From Barnesiella viscericola DSM 18177 (GTDB lineage: Bacteria; Bacteroidota; Bacteroidia; Bacteroidales; Barnesiellaceae), in assembly GCF_000512915.1 (NCBI RefSeq), contig NZ_CP007034.1, forward strand, positions 744,001 to 808,000: a DNA stretch of 64,000 nucleotides, read 5' to 3'. Positions 10,228 through 19,844 of this stretch are shown in pieces. Both the position numbers and the translations under genes were made by a program. Position 1 is the stretch's first letter. The number at the start of each line of letters is the position of its first letter. The notes under the pieces were generated by a model that did not search any database, was not told the DNA's origin, and saw only the letters and a program-made list of their open reading frames with translations.

Positions 10228-10728
10228 ATGGAAACAACCGCATTCAAAGGCACCCCCGTACACACCTGCGGGCACCTGCCCCACACCGGGAGCCAAGCTC
10301 CCCGGTTCACCCTCACCCGAGGCGACTTGACCGAACTGCGCAGCGAAGAGCTGAAAGGCCGGCGCATCGTCCTGAACATCTTCCCCAGCCTCGACACGGC
10401 CGTCTGCGCCACCTCGGTACGCAAGTTCAACCAACTGGCCGCCTCACTCGACAACACGACCGTCGTAGCCGTGTCGAAAGACCTCCCCTTCGCCCAGTCG
10501 CGCTTCTGCACCACCGAGGGCATCGAGAACCTCATCGCCGCCTCGGCCTTCCGCTCGCCCGAGTTTGCCCGGGAATATGGCGTCGAAATGGTCAACGGCC
10601 CCCTGGCCGGACTGCTGGCCCGCGCCGTCGTAATCATCGACGGAACCGGCCGGATAATCTATACCGAACTCGTGCCCGAGATTACCCACGAACCCAACTA
10701 CGAAGCCGCCCTCAAAGCGCTGAAATAA
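10228..10728 (+). CDS. tpx: Thiol peroxidase (Tpx, atypical 2-Cys peroxiredoxin)
   Basis: Reduces hydrogen peroxide and alkyl hydroperoxides using thioredoxin. The 166-residue length matches the family. The peroxidatic cysteine is C60 in SLDTAVCATSVRKF and the resolving cysteine is C94 in SRFCTTEG, the usual Tpx spacing. NIFPSLDT and the TELVPEITHEPNY C-terminus are also characteristic. The gene lies 23 bases after a thioredoxin-fold gene and is closed by a strong terminator, so the two may share a transcript. No signal peptide, so probably cytoplasmic. Confidence 0.95.
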   Translation: METTAFKGTPVHTCGHLPHTGSQAPRFTLTRGDLTELRSEELKGRRIVLNIFPSLDTAVCATSVRKFNQLAASLDNTTVVAVSKDLPFAQSRFCTTEGIENLIAASAFRSPEFAREYGVEMVNGPLAGLLARAVVIIDGTGRIIYTELVPEITHEPNYEAALKALK

Positions 10729-10751
10729 CATAAAAACGCTGTGAATTCCAA

Positions 10752-10795
10752 AGACCGACATCAAGTAGTATGAGCTTGATGCCGGTCTGTTTTTA
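10752..10795 (+). terminator. Rho-independent terminator after tpx
   Basis: Stem AGACCGaCATCAAG / CTTGATGcCGGTCT with a nine-base loop, followed by a T-run at 10790-10794. Confidence 0.85.
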
Positions 10796-10891
10796 CGATC
10801 TTCTTCTATCTTTTTCTTATATAATATTATAAATTCTTCACAAAATTATGAAATATACAAGGTGAATATTTCATAATAATTTCTATAATAT

Positions 10892-10899
10892 TATATTTG
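10892..10899 (+). promoter_or_regulatory. Promoter box (TATATTTG) upstream of the sulfatase pseudogene
   Basis: TAnnTTTG match in an AT-rich stretch (10796-11043) about 145 nt before the degenerate start at 11044. The stretch holds no gene. Confidence 0.45.
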
Positions 10900-11043
10900 C
10901 CGCTGGATATTTTCTCTCGGCCAAAGGCCATAAAAAAGGGGGATAATGGAGATACAGCGCTATCCATCTCTCTCCACAAAGAACCATGCAAATATCTATT
11001 TATCTGCCGATTACAAATCATACCATAAACACAAACAACACCT

Positions 11044-13501
11044 ATGATCAATTTGAAAAAAAATTTTTACCCCTGAGTACGGCAGTAGCCGGAATGGTTG
11101 CCACATCGAGTTTGTGGGCGGCCGATGAATGACCCAACATTATTTTGTTCCTCGTAGACGACATGGGTTGGCAAGAGACCTCTGTCCCCTTCCACTCCGA
11201 AGTGACACCTCTGAACAACCGCTACCAAACGCCCAACATGCAGAAACTGGCCGAGAAAGGCGTAAAATTCATGCAAGCCTACGCTTGCGCCATCTCCTCG
11301 CCATCGCGATGCAGCCTCATGTCGGGTATGAATGCCGCCCGTCACCGGGTAACCAACTGGACACTCAATTACAACTCGAACAACGATGCCACCGGGGGCA
11401 GTATCACCCTGCCCGACTGGAACTACAACGGAATCCAACCGGCCGGCACAACGGTAAACAACGCCACCTCGATTACCTCATTACCCCAAATTCTGCACGA
11501 CAACGGCTACTACACCATTCACTGCGGCAAAGCGCACTTCGGAGCCAAGAACACGGCCGGTGAAGACCCGTTGAAATTTGGATTCGACGTGAACATAGCC
11601 GGAGGTGCCAACGGTGGCCCGGCCAGCTATTTGGGCTCGGACAACTACTGCACTGCCGGTTCGGACTTCTGGATCAACGGGTTGGACGAATATGCCGAAC
11701 AGGGAATGTTCCTTACCGAAGCCCTCACCCAAGAAGCCTGCCGTGTATTAGGGGAGCACCTCGACAGCCAGTCCAATCAACCATTCTACCTCTACATGGC
11801 CCATTATGCCATACACGCCCCCTACAATGCCGACTCTCGTTTCACATCGAGATACACCGGTGTTTTCGACGAGCAACTGGGACAGACTCTCAACAGCACC
11901 GAAGTCAATATCGCCGCATTGGTTGAGGGTATGGACAAAAGTTTGGGGGACATCATGACCTTCCTCGACGACCGGGCAATTGCCGAAAATACCATCTCTT
12001 CATGTCCGATAACGGAGGTCAGGCCGTAGCCCCCCGTCAAGGCCGTCACAACCGAGATCAAAACTATCCAGCCCGTGGTGGTAAAGGCTCGTCGTATATG
12101 GGAGGCGTGCATGAACCCATGATGGTCTACTGGCCCGGCGTAACCGTAGCTGGTACCGAAAACCACAACCCGGTGATGATCGAAGATTTCTTCCCCACCA
12201 TTCTCGAAATGGCCGGTGTCACCGATTATGAAACGGTACAAACTGTCGACGGTCACAGTTTTGTCGACGTAATCAAAAACCCCGGGATACAGCGCGACCG
12301 CACCACCATCTGGCACTTCCCCAACCGCTGGGGCGAAAGCCAAGACAAGAACGAAGGATACGGCGCCTACTCGGCTATCCTGAAAGGCGATTATCACCTG
12401 ATTTATTTCTGGGAGAATCAAGAGCGCCGGCTGTACAACATCAGAGAAGATGTGGGCGAACAAAACAACATGGCCGATCAATCGGCCTACGCTCAAACCT
12501 TGACCGAGCTGTCGGAAGAACTGACCGACTCGCTCATCGCCTTTGACGCCCAACGGTCCACCCAAAACGGGGAATATGTAGCCTGGCCCAAAGATGCCGT
12601 ATATGTTGAAACCGTCGAGATTGGCGACCCGGTGACCATTACCGATGCCATCTTCAAGTTCAGTAACGAGAATAACAAATACTACTACTCGATTCAAGAC
12701 AATCGGGGAGACGACATGGCTGGCCCCTTCTACTGGACTCTGGGCAATCACAACGACTACAAGGCCATTCAGGTAAGCAACGAGAACAAAACGACTGGCG
12801 AAGAGAAAAATACCCAACTCTTCTATTTCATGCCGGGAACAGGTGAAAACATGTTCAAAATTTACACCTACGACGGACAAATGGTCGATTATCTCGACGG
12901 GCTCACTCTCGACTCCTGGAATGGTGGCAACACGACAACTACAACCGAAACTCATAATTTGCGAACCCGAACTCGTTTGGACCCGTCAAACGCTCTTCAT
13001 CGACTGGAACAACGACAAGGAATTTGCCGGTGCAGACGAGGTATATGCCACAATGGGCAACGGCAACTCGGACAACAACTTCGGCGACACCAACGGTAGC
13101 GCTGCCGAAGGTTGGCAACGGACAATCAGCGTTCCGGCCGGAACCGAAGCCGGCACCTACCGCATGCGTGTCGTTTACATGGCCCCAACCCCTATACCGA
13201 AGATTGGCCTTCAAAAGTATTTACCGATTTCTTCGGTGAATTGAGAAACGGTATCGCCTATGATTTCGAGATTCAAATCGCCCAGGCCTCGGCCATCGAT
13301 GCCGTTACCGAAAGCGCCATCTACTACGATGCTCAGGCTCAGCTTCTCGTGGCTCCCCGCATGAGCGAAGTAGCTGTCTATAACCTGGCCGGACAACTCG
13401 TGCTCGATGCACAAGGCGCTGAAATCATCTCGGTAGCCTCGTTGGCACAAGGTATATACATTGCCAAGGTGGGCAACCAGGTAATCAAATTCGTGAAATA
13501 A
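11044..13501 (+). pseudogene. Decayed T9SS-exported sulfatase (sulfatase + GEVED + sorting domain)
   Basis: Remnant of a secreted sulfatase of about 815 residues. Reading needs four frame changes and one stop: a one-base loss in the A/T run near 11060 inside the signal peptide; an in-frame TGA at 11130-11132 (probably CGA before); a one-base loss near 12000 just before MSDNGGQ; a one-base gain (or two-base loss) near 12945; and a one-base loss in a C-run near 13184. Recognisable parts are the sulfatase start PNIILFLVDDMGWQ, the serine-type formylglycine signature SSPSRCSLMSG, MSDNGGQ, a GEVED-type segment LFIDWNNDKEFAG, and a T9SS type-A tail ending YIAKVGNQVIKFVK. Neighbouring genes are intact, so true decay is likelier than poor sequence. 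The 3' half closely resembles the 3' end of the gene at 18045. Confidence 0.85.
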
Positions 13502-13520
13502 CCATTTGCCCCTATATCAG

Positions 13521-13559
13521 AGAGGCGTACCCCGATAAACGGGATACGCCTCTTTTTTT
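13521..13559 (+). terminator. Terminator after the sulfatase pseudogene
   Basis: Arms AGAGGCGTAcCCCG and CGGGaTACGCCTCT enclose a short loop and are followed by seven T. The structure survives although the gene in front is broken. Confidence 0.85.
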
Positions 13560-13621
13560 ATTATCAAGAACAAGTCTTATACAAAACTACCCGGTATAGT
13601 TGACTGGGACGTCCGAGGAAA

Positions 13622-14743
13622 TCAAGCAAACCGATTGATGATAGAGACAATCTCGCGCACCTCGTCGTCGGTCAGATAGTCCGACATCGGCAGGCTCAAC
13701 ACCTCGTGGGCCAACTGCTCGGCCACGGGCAGAGAGAGGTGGTTGTATTCGCGATAGCACTGCTGCTTGTGCGGCGGTATGGGATAGTGTATGAGGCTCC
13801 CTACCCCCTCGGTTTCGAGGTAGTGCATCAACCGGTCACGTTCGGCACAACGCACCACATACTGGTGCCAGATGTGCTCGCCTTCGGCCCCGGCCTGCGG
13901 GAGCACAATCCGTTCGTTGCGGATAGAATCGGTATAAAGGCGGGCAATCTCGGCCCTACGGCGATTCCCGGCATCGAGGTATTTCAGCTTGACCAGGAGA
14001 AAGGCAGCCTGCAAGTCGTCCATACGACTGTTCACCCCCTTGTATTCGTTGACATACCGCACGGACGACCCGTAGTTGCCCAAGGCACGCACCACATCGG
14101 CCAAGGCCGGGTCGTCGGTCGTCACCGCACCGGCATCGCCCAAGGCACCCAGATTCTTTGTCGGGTAGAAACTCTGCCCCGAAGCATCGCCCAGGGCTCC
14201 CGTATGGAACGCCCCCTGCAACCCGGCCACCGGCGAGACGGCCCCGAAGGCCTGGGCATTGTCCTCGACGATTTTCAATCCGTGACGGGCGGCCACGGCT
14301 TTCAGCTGCTCGTCCCAGCAGGCCCGGCCATACAGGTGCACCACCATGATGGCCCGCGTGCGGGGTGTGACAGCCTGCTCGACCAGCGAGGTATCGAGAT
14401 TATGGGTCTGCTCCGAAGGCTCGACAAAAACGGGTACCAACCCGTTGTCGGTGATAGCCAGCACCGAAGCCACATAGGTGTTCGAGGGGACAATCACCTC
14501 GTCGCCCGGGTGCATCACACCCAACTCGATGTAGGCGCGCAAGATGAGCCGCAAGGCGTCCAGTCCGTTACCCGTAGCCACGGCATGACGGCAACCCAGG
14601 TAGCGACACAACTCGGCTTCGAGTTGCGACACATACTTGCCCCGGATATACCAGCCGCCCTCGATAACCTCGGCAGCTACGGCTTTCATCTCGGCCATAT
14701 AGGGCTCATTGGCCCGTTGTAAAGAGAGATGAGGATATTTCAT
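13622..14743 (-). CDS. PLP-dependent sugar aminotransferase (DegT/DnrJ/EryC1; FdtB/QdtB-like)
   Basis: Likely transfers an amino group to the C3 keto group of a dTDP-3-keto-6-deoxyhexose, giving dTDP-Fuc3N or dTDP-Qui3N. The 373-residue protein has the family pattern: substrate/PLP region GNGLDALRL, D161 in VEDNAQAFGA (pairs with the PLP nitrogen), and K196 in SFYPTKNLGALGDAG as the Schiff-base lysine. It is the last gene of a minus-strand operon after rmlB, rmlA and two ketoisomerase genes, with a four-base overlap with the gene before it. No N-acetyltransferase or glycosyltransferase follows, so later steps must be encoded elsewhere. The exact sugar product is inferred. Confidence 0.9.
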   Translation of the reverse strand: MKYPHLSLQRANEPYMAEMKAVAAEVIEGGWYIRGKYVSQLEAELCRYLGCRHAVATGNGLDALRLILRAYIELGVMHPGDEVIVPSNTYVASVLAITDNGLVPVFVEPSEQTHNLDTSLVEQAVTPRTRAIMVVHLYGRACWDEQLKAVAARHGLKIVEDNAQAFGAVSPVAGLQGAFHTGALGDASGQSFYPTKNLGALGDAGAVTTDDPALADVVRALGNYGSSVRYVNEYKGVNSRMDDLQAAFLLVKLKYLDAGNRRRAEIARLYTDSIRNERIVLPQAGAEGEHIWHQYVVRCAERDRLMHYLETEGVGSLIHYPIPPHKQQCYREYNHLSLPVAEQLAHEVLSLPMSDYLTDDEVREIVSIINRFA

Positions 14744-15147
14744 TTCTTAAAATCACTATATTCGCGTATGTAATCGGCCTCATCGTAGTAGTCGGAGGTC
14801 AAGACGAGACAAACCGACCCCGACGAGAAATTGTTGAGCACCCGCCAGATGCCCGGGACAATGAGCAGACCGCAGGAGGGACGATTCAACGTCACCGTGC
14901 GGGTGTGCTCCCCGTCGTCGAGCAACACGTCGAACGAGCCGCCGGCAGCCACCAAAAACTCGTACAGTTGCTTGTGCGAATGGCCGCCACGCTCCTCGCC
15001 ACCCGGTACATCATACAGATAGTAGACCCGCTTCACGGCAAAAGGCAACTCGCGGTTGTTCTCCACCACCGTGATGCTGCCGCTCTCCTGCATGTGCTTG
15101 GGCAGCTGAACGAGGCGACAATCGTCGACCGATACCCGTTTACTCAT
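14740..15147 (-). CDS. dTDP-4-oxo-6-deoxyglucose 3,4-ketoisomerase (FdtA/QdtA cupin family)
   Basis: Predicted to shift the keto group from C4 to C3 of dTDP-4-keto-6-deoxyglucose, the step between RmlB and the aminotransferase. The 135-residue cupin has the active-site pair H56 and H58 in RGGHSHK and the family tail TSDYYDEADYIREYSDF. It lacks the DxRGxL motif usually found near residue 20 (here MQESGSITV). The gene overlaps the aminotransferase by four bases and the paralogue in front by eight, so the three are probably translationally coupled. FdtA (galacto product) versus QdtA (gluco product) cannot be decided by eye. Confidence 0.85.
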   Translation of the reverse strand: MSKRVSVDDCRLVQLPKHMQESGSITVVENNRELPFAVKRVYYLYDVPGGEERGGHSHKQLYEFLVAAGGSFDVLLDDGEHTRTVTLNRPSCGLLIVPGIWRVLNNFSSGSVCLVLTSDYYDEADYIREYSDFKK

Positions 15148-15562
15148 GGCTACCTCCTTTCAATAATGTGCAATACTCCTCGAAATCTTCTATATAATCG
15201 GCTGCATCGTAGGGTGTCGACGAGAGGACAAGTGCCAGCGAATTGGTCGAGAAGTTGTCCAGTTCGCGCCACATCATGCGCGGCACATAGAGACCGTAGT
15301 ACGACCGGGCCATGTGGTAGCGCCGGGTCTCGCTCCCGTCGTTCAGCACCACATCGAAACTGCCCGACAGGGCTACGATAAACTCTTCCTGCCGACGAAA
15401 GGCATGCCCGTTGCGACGCTCGTCGCCCGGCACATCATACAACCAGTAAGTGCGGGAAATCTCAAAGGGGATATGCCGCGCACTTTCGATAAACGAGAGG
15501 TTGCCCCGTTTGTCGGCCACCTTGGGCAACTGAATCAGCCGTACCTGTTCAAAGCTCATCAT
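15140..15562 (-). CDS. FdtA/QdtA-like cupin protein with altered active site
   Basis: Paralogue of the next gene (both about 135-140 residues, same cupin fold with [14 protein letters not shown] and a [14 protein letters not shown] tail). It keeps the N-terminal DKRGNLSF motif that its neighbour lacks, but the active-site H-x-H is changed: [11 protein letters not shown] has H53 followed by F55 instead of a second histidine. It may be an inactive or altered-specificity partner, or contribute a subunit to a mixed enzyme. A start at 15559 is also possible (MM start). It overlaps the end of rmlA by 11-14 bases and the following gene by eight. Confidence 0.8.
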   Translation of the reverse strand: MMSFEQVRLIQLPKVADKRGNLSFIESARHIPFEISRTYWLYDVPGDERRNGHAFRRQEEFIVALSGSFDVVLNDGSETRRYHMARSYYGLYVPRMMWRELDNFSTNSLALVLSSTPYDAADYIEDFEEYCTLLKGGSHE

Positions 15563-16439
15563 TCGCCAGTTTTATCAAATATTGTCCATATTGGTTCTTC
15601 TTCATGGGCTCGGCCAGTCGGAGCAGCTGCTCCCGGTCGATCCACCCCATGCGATAGGCCACCTCTTCGAGCGAGGCCACTTTGAGCCCCTGCCGGTGTT
15701 CGATGGTCTCGATAAAGTTCGAGGCCTCGTAGAGCGACTCGTGAGTGCCGGTATCGAGCCAGGCAAAACCACGGCCCATCAACTGCACGGCCAGACTCTT
15801 CGATTCGAGAAATGCCTGGTTGACCGAGGTTATTTCCAGTTCGCCACGGGCCGAAGGCTTCACCTGCTTGGCCACCTCGACCACCCGGTTGGGATAGAAA
15901 TAGAGCCCCACCACCGCATAGTTGGAACGGGGCTTGGCCGGCTTTTCCTCAATGCTCACGGCACGGCCCTCCTCGTCAAACTCGACCACGCCGTAGCGTT
16001 CGGGATCTCCTACCCGGTAACCGAATACGGTAGCAATCCCCTTCTCGGCCTCGGCGACCGACTGGCGCAACATGCGGGTAAAGCTCTGCCCGTAGAAGAT
16101 GTTATCGCCCAACACCAGGCAGACGGTGTCGCCGCCGATAAACCGCTCGCCAATGAGAAAGGCCTGGGCCAAACCGTCGGGAGAAGGCTGCTCGGCATAC
16201 TCGAACCGCACGCCAAACTGACTGCCGTCACCCAACAGCCTCTCGAACAGGGGCAGGTCGACCGGTGTGCTGATGATGAGTATCTCGCGAATCCCCGCCA
16301 GCATCAACACCGATATGGGGTAATAAATCATAGGCTTGTCATACACGGGCAACATCTGTTTCGAGACTCCGCGCGTGATGGGATACAACCGCGTGCCCGA
16401 CCCTCCGGCCAATACGATACCTTTCATGGTTCTATTCAA
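15549..16439 (-). CDS. rmlA: Glucose-1-phosphate thymidylyltransferase RmlA
   Basis: Makes dTDP-glucose from dTTP and glucose-1-phosphate, the first step of dTDP-deoxysugar synthesis. The 296-residue length fits RmlA. The nucleotide-binding motif is [14 protein letters not shown], followed by [43 protein letters not shown] and [10 protein letters not shown] are family landmarks. The start may be four codons later at the ATG of MKGIVLAGG (16427). It lies ten bases after rmlB and overlaps the cupin gene that follows. Confidence 0.96.
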   Translation of the reverse strand: MNRTMKGIVLAGGSGTRLYPITRGVSKQMLPVYDKPMIYYPISVLMLAGIREILIISTPVDLPLFERLLGDGSQFGVRFEYAEQPSPDGLAQAFLIGERFIGGDTVCLVLGDNIFYGQSFTRMLRQSVAEAEKGIATVFGYRVGDPERYGVVEFDEEGRAVSIEEKPAKPRSNYAVVGLYFYPNRVVEVAKQVKPSARGELEITSVNQAFLESKSLAVQLMGRGFAWLDTGTHESLYEASNFIETIEHRQGLKVASLEEVAYRMGWIDREQLLRLAEPMKKNQYGQYLIKLANDEL

Positions 16440-16448
16440 TTAGGGCAA

Positions 16449-17651
16449 TCAACGATTGCCATACATTTGTTCATAATACTTTTGATAGTCGCCGCTCACC
16501 ACCTCGTCGACCCACGCCTGATGGTCGAGATACCAGCGCACGGTCTTCTCGATGCCCACCCGGAAGGGGGTCTCGGGATACCAGCCCAGTTCGCGGGCAA
16601 TCTTCGAGGGGTCGATGGCATAGCGCATGTCGTGCCCCGGGCGGTCGCCCACAAAGGTAATCAACCGTTCGTCGATATTCTCGACATCGGTCTTCAACAC
16701 CCGGCGGTATTCGGGCTCCTCGCGCATGATGCGGGCAATGATGGCAATCACGAGCTTCACGATATTGAGGTTGGTCTCCTCGTTGAATCCACCTATGTTA
16801 TAAACCTCGCCCGTACGGCCACGCTGCAACACGGCATCGATAGCCTTGGCATGGTCCTCCACATAGAGCCAGTCGCGCACATTCTCGCCCTTGCCATAGA
16901 CCGGGAGCTTCTGCCCGGCCAGGATATTTCGGATTATCAGCGGTATCAGTTTCTCGGGAAAGTGATAGGGCCCGTAGTTGTTGGAGCAGCGGGTAATGTT
17001 CACCGGCAAGCCATAGGTCTCGTGGTAAGCTCGCACAAAGAGGTCGGCACTCGCCTTCGAGGCCGAATAGGGCGAACGGGGATCGAGCGGAGTCGTCTCG
17101 GTAAAGAATCGCTTGCCATAGGTGTGGAGATCGGTACGCCCGCTCACCACCCGGCGCACGTCGGGGTCGGTAATTTCGAGCGGGTGCGGCTCGTCATAAT
17201 CTTTCGTCAGCGACCCGTACACCTCGTCGGTCGACACCTGCAAGAACTTCTTACCCTCGGCATATAGCGGGTGCCCCTCGGCGTCCTTCCCCCGATACCA
17301 CGCCTTACGGGCACAGTCGAGCAGATTCTGCGCTCCCAATATGTTGGTCTCCAAGAAAAGCTGCGGATTGGTAATGCTGCGGTCCACATGCGACTCGGCC
17401 GCAAAGTTGACCACATAGTCGATGTCGGTCTCGGCAAAAATCTGAGCCACCAACTCGGCGTTGCCGATATCGCCCTTGACAAAACGTACACGCTCATCGG
17501 CAATCTCCTGCCTGATTGTACCCAGGTTACCGGCATAGGTGAGTTTGTCCAACACAACCACATATATATCACGGCCATACTTACCCAGCAAGTATTTCAA
17601 GAAATTGGCGCCAATAAAACCGGCGGCCCCGGTGACCAAATATTTTTTCAT
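16449..17651 (-). CDS. rmlB: dTDP-glucose 4,6-dehydratase RmlB
   Basis: Converts dTDP-glucose to dTDP-4-keto-6-deoxyglucose with bound NAD. The start at 17651 gives MKKYLVTGAAGFIGANF with the Rossmann GxxGxxG at the very N-terminus; the frame is open 126 bases further upstream, but that extension has no family match. STDEVYG and the catalytic YSASK (Tyr/Lys) are present, as are FAAESHVDRSI and RCSNNYGPYHFPEKLIP. At 400 residues it is about 50 longer than typical RmlB because of insertions around RKAWYRGKDAEGHPLY and DPDVRRVVSGRTDLHTY, seen in some Bacteroidetes forms. First gene of the amino-sugar operon. Confidence 0.95.
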   Translation of the reverse strand: MKKYLVTGAAGFIGANFLKYLLGKYGRDIYVVVLDKLTYAGNLGTIRQEIADERVRFVKGDIGNAELVAQIFAETDIDYVVNFAAESHVDRSITNPQLFLETNILGAQNLLDCARKAWYRGKDAEGHPLYAEGKKFLQVSTDEVYGSLTKDYDEPHPLEITDPDVRRVVSGRTDLHTYGKRFFTETTPLDPRSPYSASKASADLFVRAYHETYGLPVNITRCSNNYGPYHFPEKLIPLIIRNILAGQKLPVYGKGENVRDWLYVEDHAKAIDAVLQRGRTGEVYNIGGFNEETNLNIVKLVIAIIARIMREEPEYRRVLKTDVENIDERLITFVGDRPGHDMRYAIDPSKIARELGWYPETPFRVGIEKTVRWYLDHQAWVDEVVSGDYQKYYEQMYGNR

Positions 17652-18044
17652 ACCAGATTTTTTAAATCTGTCGCAATTTACGACTTTTTTAAGAAATAAT
17701 ACCACGGAGTATTCTAATATTGTCAACACTCCCCACGTGATTATCCCCAAATCTCCAGCAGAATAATCGTTCATCACTCATCACAGGTCCTGCGGTGAAA
17801 TGCCCTGATTATTTTATCAGGACAAAAATTTTCTTCTACCGTAAGTTCATATTTTTCAAGACAATATTATATATTTTTATTATTATTCCCAAAAAAAATT
17901 ATTTCCCCGCTAGGGGTAATCCCATTTTTTTCCGTTTAATATTATGTGAAAGTTTACTGTAAGGGGGAAATATTTTACTCCTATGAAAAACAAAACAGAA
18001 AAAAACAAATGATAACCAATTACCCATAAAAACACTTATTTATC
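17652..18044. other. AT-rich divergent intergenic region, no gene seen
   Basis: 393 bases between rmlB (minus) and a secreted-protein gene (plus). It contains a small hairpin CCTGAT/ATCAGG (17804-17821) and long A/T tracts. No exact TAnnTTTG box was found on either strand, though promoters for both flanking genes must be here. Confidence 0.5.
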
Positions 18045-19760
18045 ATGAAGAAAAATTTATTCCTTTCGTTACTTTGCGTAACAAGTCTATTCGTGTCCAA
18101 TTCGGCCTCGGCCGCAGTGACACCTGTTGCAGGCTATTCCACCGACCCGAAAATCAGTACGTCCGAGAATCCTGTATGGTACACGATGATGTCATCGCAC
18201 CTCACAGCGTCGACCCGCCAAAACCGTTTCTTGAAATGGGACGAAGCAAACAACCGTTTGTGTACCGAACAATACTCAAAGGGTATTCCCGCAAGTTCGC
18301 TTACCGAAGGCCACTTGTGGCGACTGGAATCGGCCAACGACGGCAACGAGAGCCACGTATATCTGGTAAACTTCAATGGAAAGCGTGTATTTGTACCGGC
18401 TACCGCAGTTGCCGAAGATGGAGATAATCCCAATAGAAATACCCCGCTCGAAATGAACGAGACCGGTTCTATTTGGGACTTGAAAACCAGTACTTCTACG
18501 GGAATCAGCACCGACTGTGCCGAAGGTCAATACGTACTGCAATTCGTGGACTATTCGGGAGAGCGTGCGTTCCTAAATGCCATGGATGGTGGTGAGCTCA
18601 ATTTTGGCGTGACAGTCTATGCAGCCGGTGTACACCAGGCTTCGGGCTGGTTCTTCTACGAGACCGAGTACACACCTGCCGTTAAAACCATTTCGGTTGC
18701 AGCCAACGACAACGCGTTTGGTACGGTAGCCATTGAAGGCCAAACCGGCAACAGCGTGGAAATTGCCCAATCGAAAGCCGTAACCGTAACGGCCACCGCC
18801 GCAGAGGGGTACATGTTCCACCGCTGGGTTGAACAAGGCACCGAAAACGTATTGAGCTATCGTCCTACCTTCACCTACAATGGAACCGAAGATAAAGCCT
18901 TCGTAGCTGAGTTCGTAGAAAAAGACTACCCCATCATGACCCGCTTCTATGTCGTAAACCTGACCCAACAGAACCGTTACCTGGGTGCTGCGTCCTACAC
19001 CGTAGGTGATGAAACTCACGAATTGTTCTCGTACACCAGCGAAGCCGAACTCCCCTTCACCCAATATATGGAGTTGAACAAAGTACAGGAAGAAGGTGCC
19101 GTAATTGACAAAACCTCGACCCCCATCAAACTTACGACAGGTGTAGAGTCGTTCAGCATGAAGTTCAAACAATACAACAACACGATTACCTTCAACAGAA
19201 ACAACGAAACAATTACTTGTAACCCCGAGTTGGTATGGACCCGTCAGGCCGTTTATATCGACTGGAACAACGACATGGAGTTTGCCGGTGAAGGCGAAAT
19301 CTATGAATCGATGGGCATAAACAGCGAGACCAACAACTTCGACGACCCCAACGGTAGCATCGAAAACGGCTGGCAAAGAAGCATCACCATTCCCGAAGGG
19401 ACGGCTGCCGGTACCTACCGCATGCGTGTCGTTTACATGGCCCCCGACCCCTTCACCGAAGATTGGCCTTCGAAGGTCTTCACCGACTTCTTCGGCGAGT
19501 TGAGAAACGGCGTAGCCTATGACTTTGAGATTCAAATCGCCCAGGCATCGGGTATCGAAGCCGTTACCGAGAGCGCCATCTACTACGATGCACAAGCACA
19601 GGTTCTCGTAGCTCCTCACATGGGTAAAGCTGTCGTTTACAACCTGGCCGGACAAGTTGTTATGCAGGCCGAAAATGCCGATGAGGTATCGGTTTCGGCT
19701 CTTGCCAAAGGCGTATATGTAGCCAATATCGACGGAAAGATGATTAAATTCATCAGATAA
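18045..19760 (+). CDS. Secreted GEVED-domain protein with T9SS sorting domain
   Basis: Exported 571-residue protein of unknown role; signal peptide MKKNLFLSLLCVTSLFVSNSASA. Visible modules in order: a WY-type module (about 43-206, from PVWYTMM to SGWFFYE, ricin-like in look); a bacterial repeat of the InlB B-repeat style (about 214-292, GYMFHRWVEQG then VAEFV); a GEVED domain (about 300-500, with VYIDWNNDMEFAGEGEIY and GTYRMRVVYMAP); and a T9SS type-A C-terminal signal (about 507-571, AVVYNLAGQVV ... GVYVANIDGKMIKFIR). It is therefore probably passed through the outer membrane by the Por system and anchored or released. The C-terminal third is nearly the same as the end of the sulfatase pseudogene at 11044. 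The neighbour at 19845 has the same modules in a different order. Confidence 0.85.
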   Translation: MKKNLFLSLLCVTSLFVSNSASAAVTPVAGYSTDPKISTSENPVWYTMMSSHLTASTRQNRFLKWDEANNRLCTEQYSKGIPASSLTEGHLWRLESANDGNESHVYLVNFNGKRVFVPATAVAEDGDNPNRNTPLEMNETGSIWDLKTSTSTGISTDCAEGQYVLQFVDYSGERAFLNAMDGGELNFGVTVYAAGVHQASGWFFYETEYTPAVKTISVAANDNAFGTVAIEGQTGNSVEIAQSKAVTVTATAAEGYMFHRWVEQGTENVLSYRPTFTYNGTEDKAFVAEFVEKDYPIMTRFYVVNLTQQNRYLGAASYTVGDETHELFSYTSEAELPFTQYMELNKVQEEGAVIDKTSTPIKLTTGVESFSMKFKQYNNTITFNRNNETITCNPELVWTRQAVYIDWNNDMEFAGEGEIYESMGINSETNNFDDPNGSIENGWQRSITIPEGTAAGTYRMRVVYMAPDPFTEDWPSKVFTDFFGELRNGVAYDFEIQIAQASGIEAVTESAIYYDAQAQVLVAPHMGKAVVYNLAGQVVMQAENADEVSVSALAKGVYVANIDGKMIKFIR

Positions 19761-19844
19761 ACCAGCGAAATAGGCGGGAGGGGAGGAATCACCTCCCCTC
19801 CCGTTTCGTTTTTTATCCACCCCTATCACAAAAAAAAATCCCCT

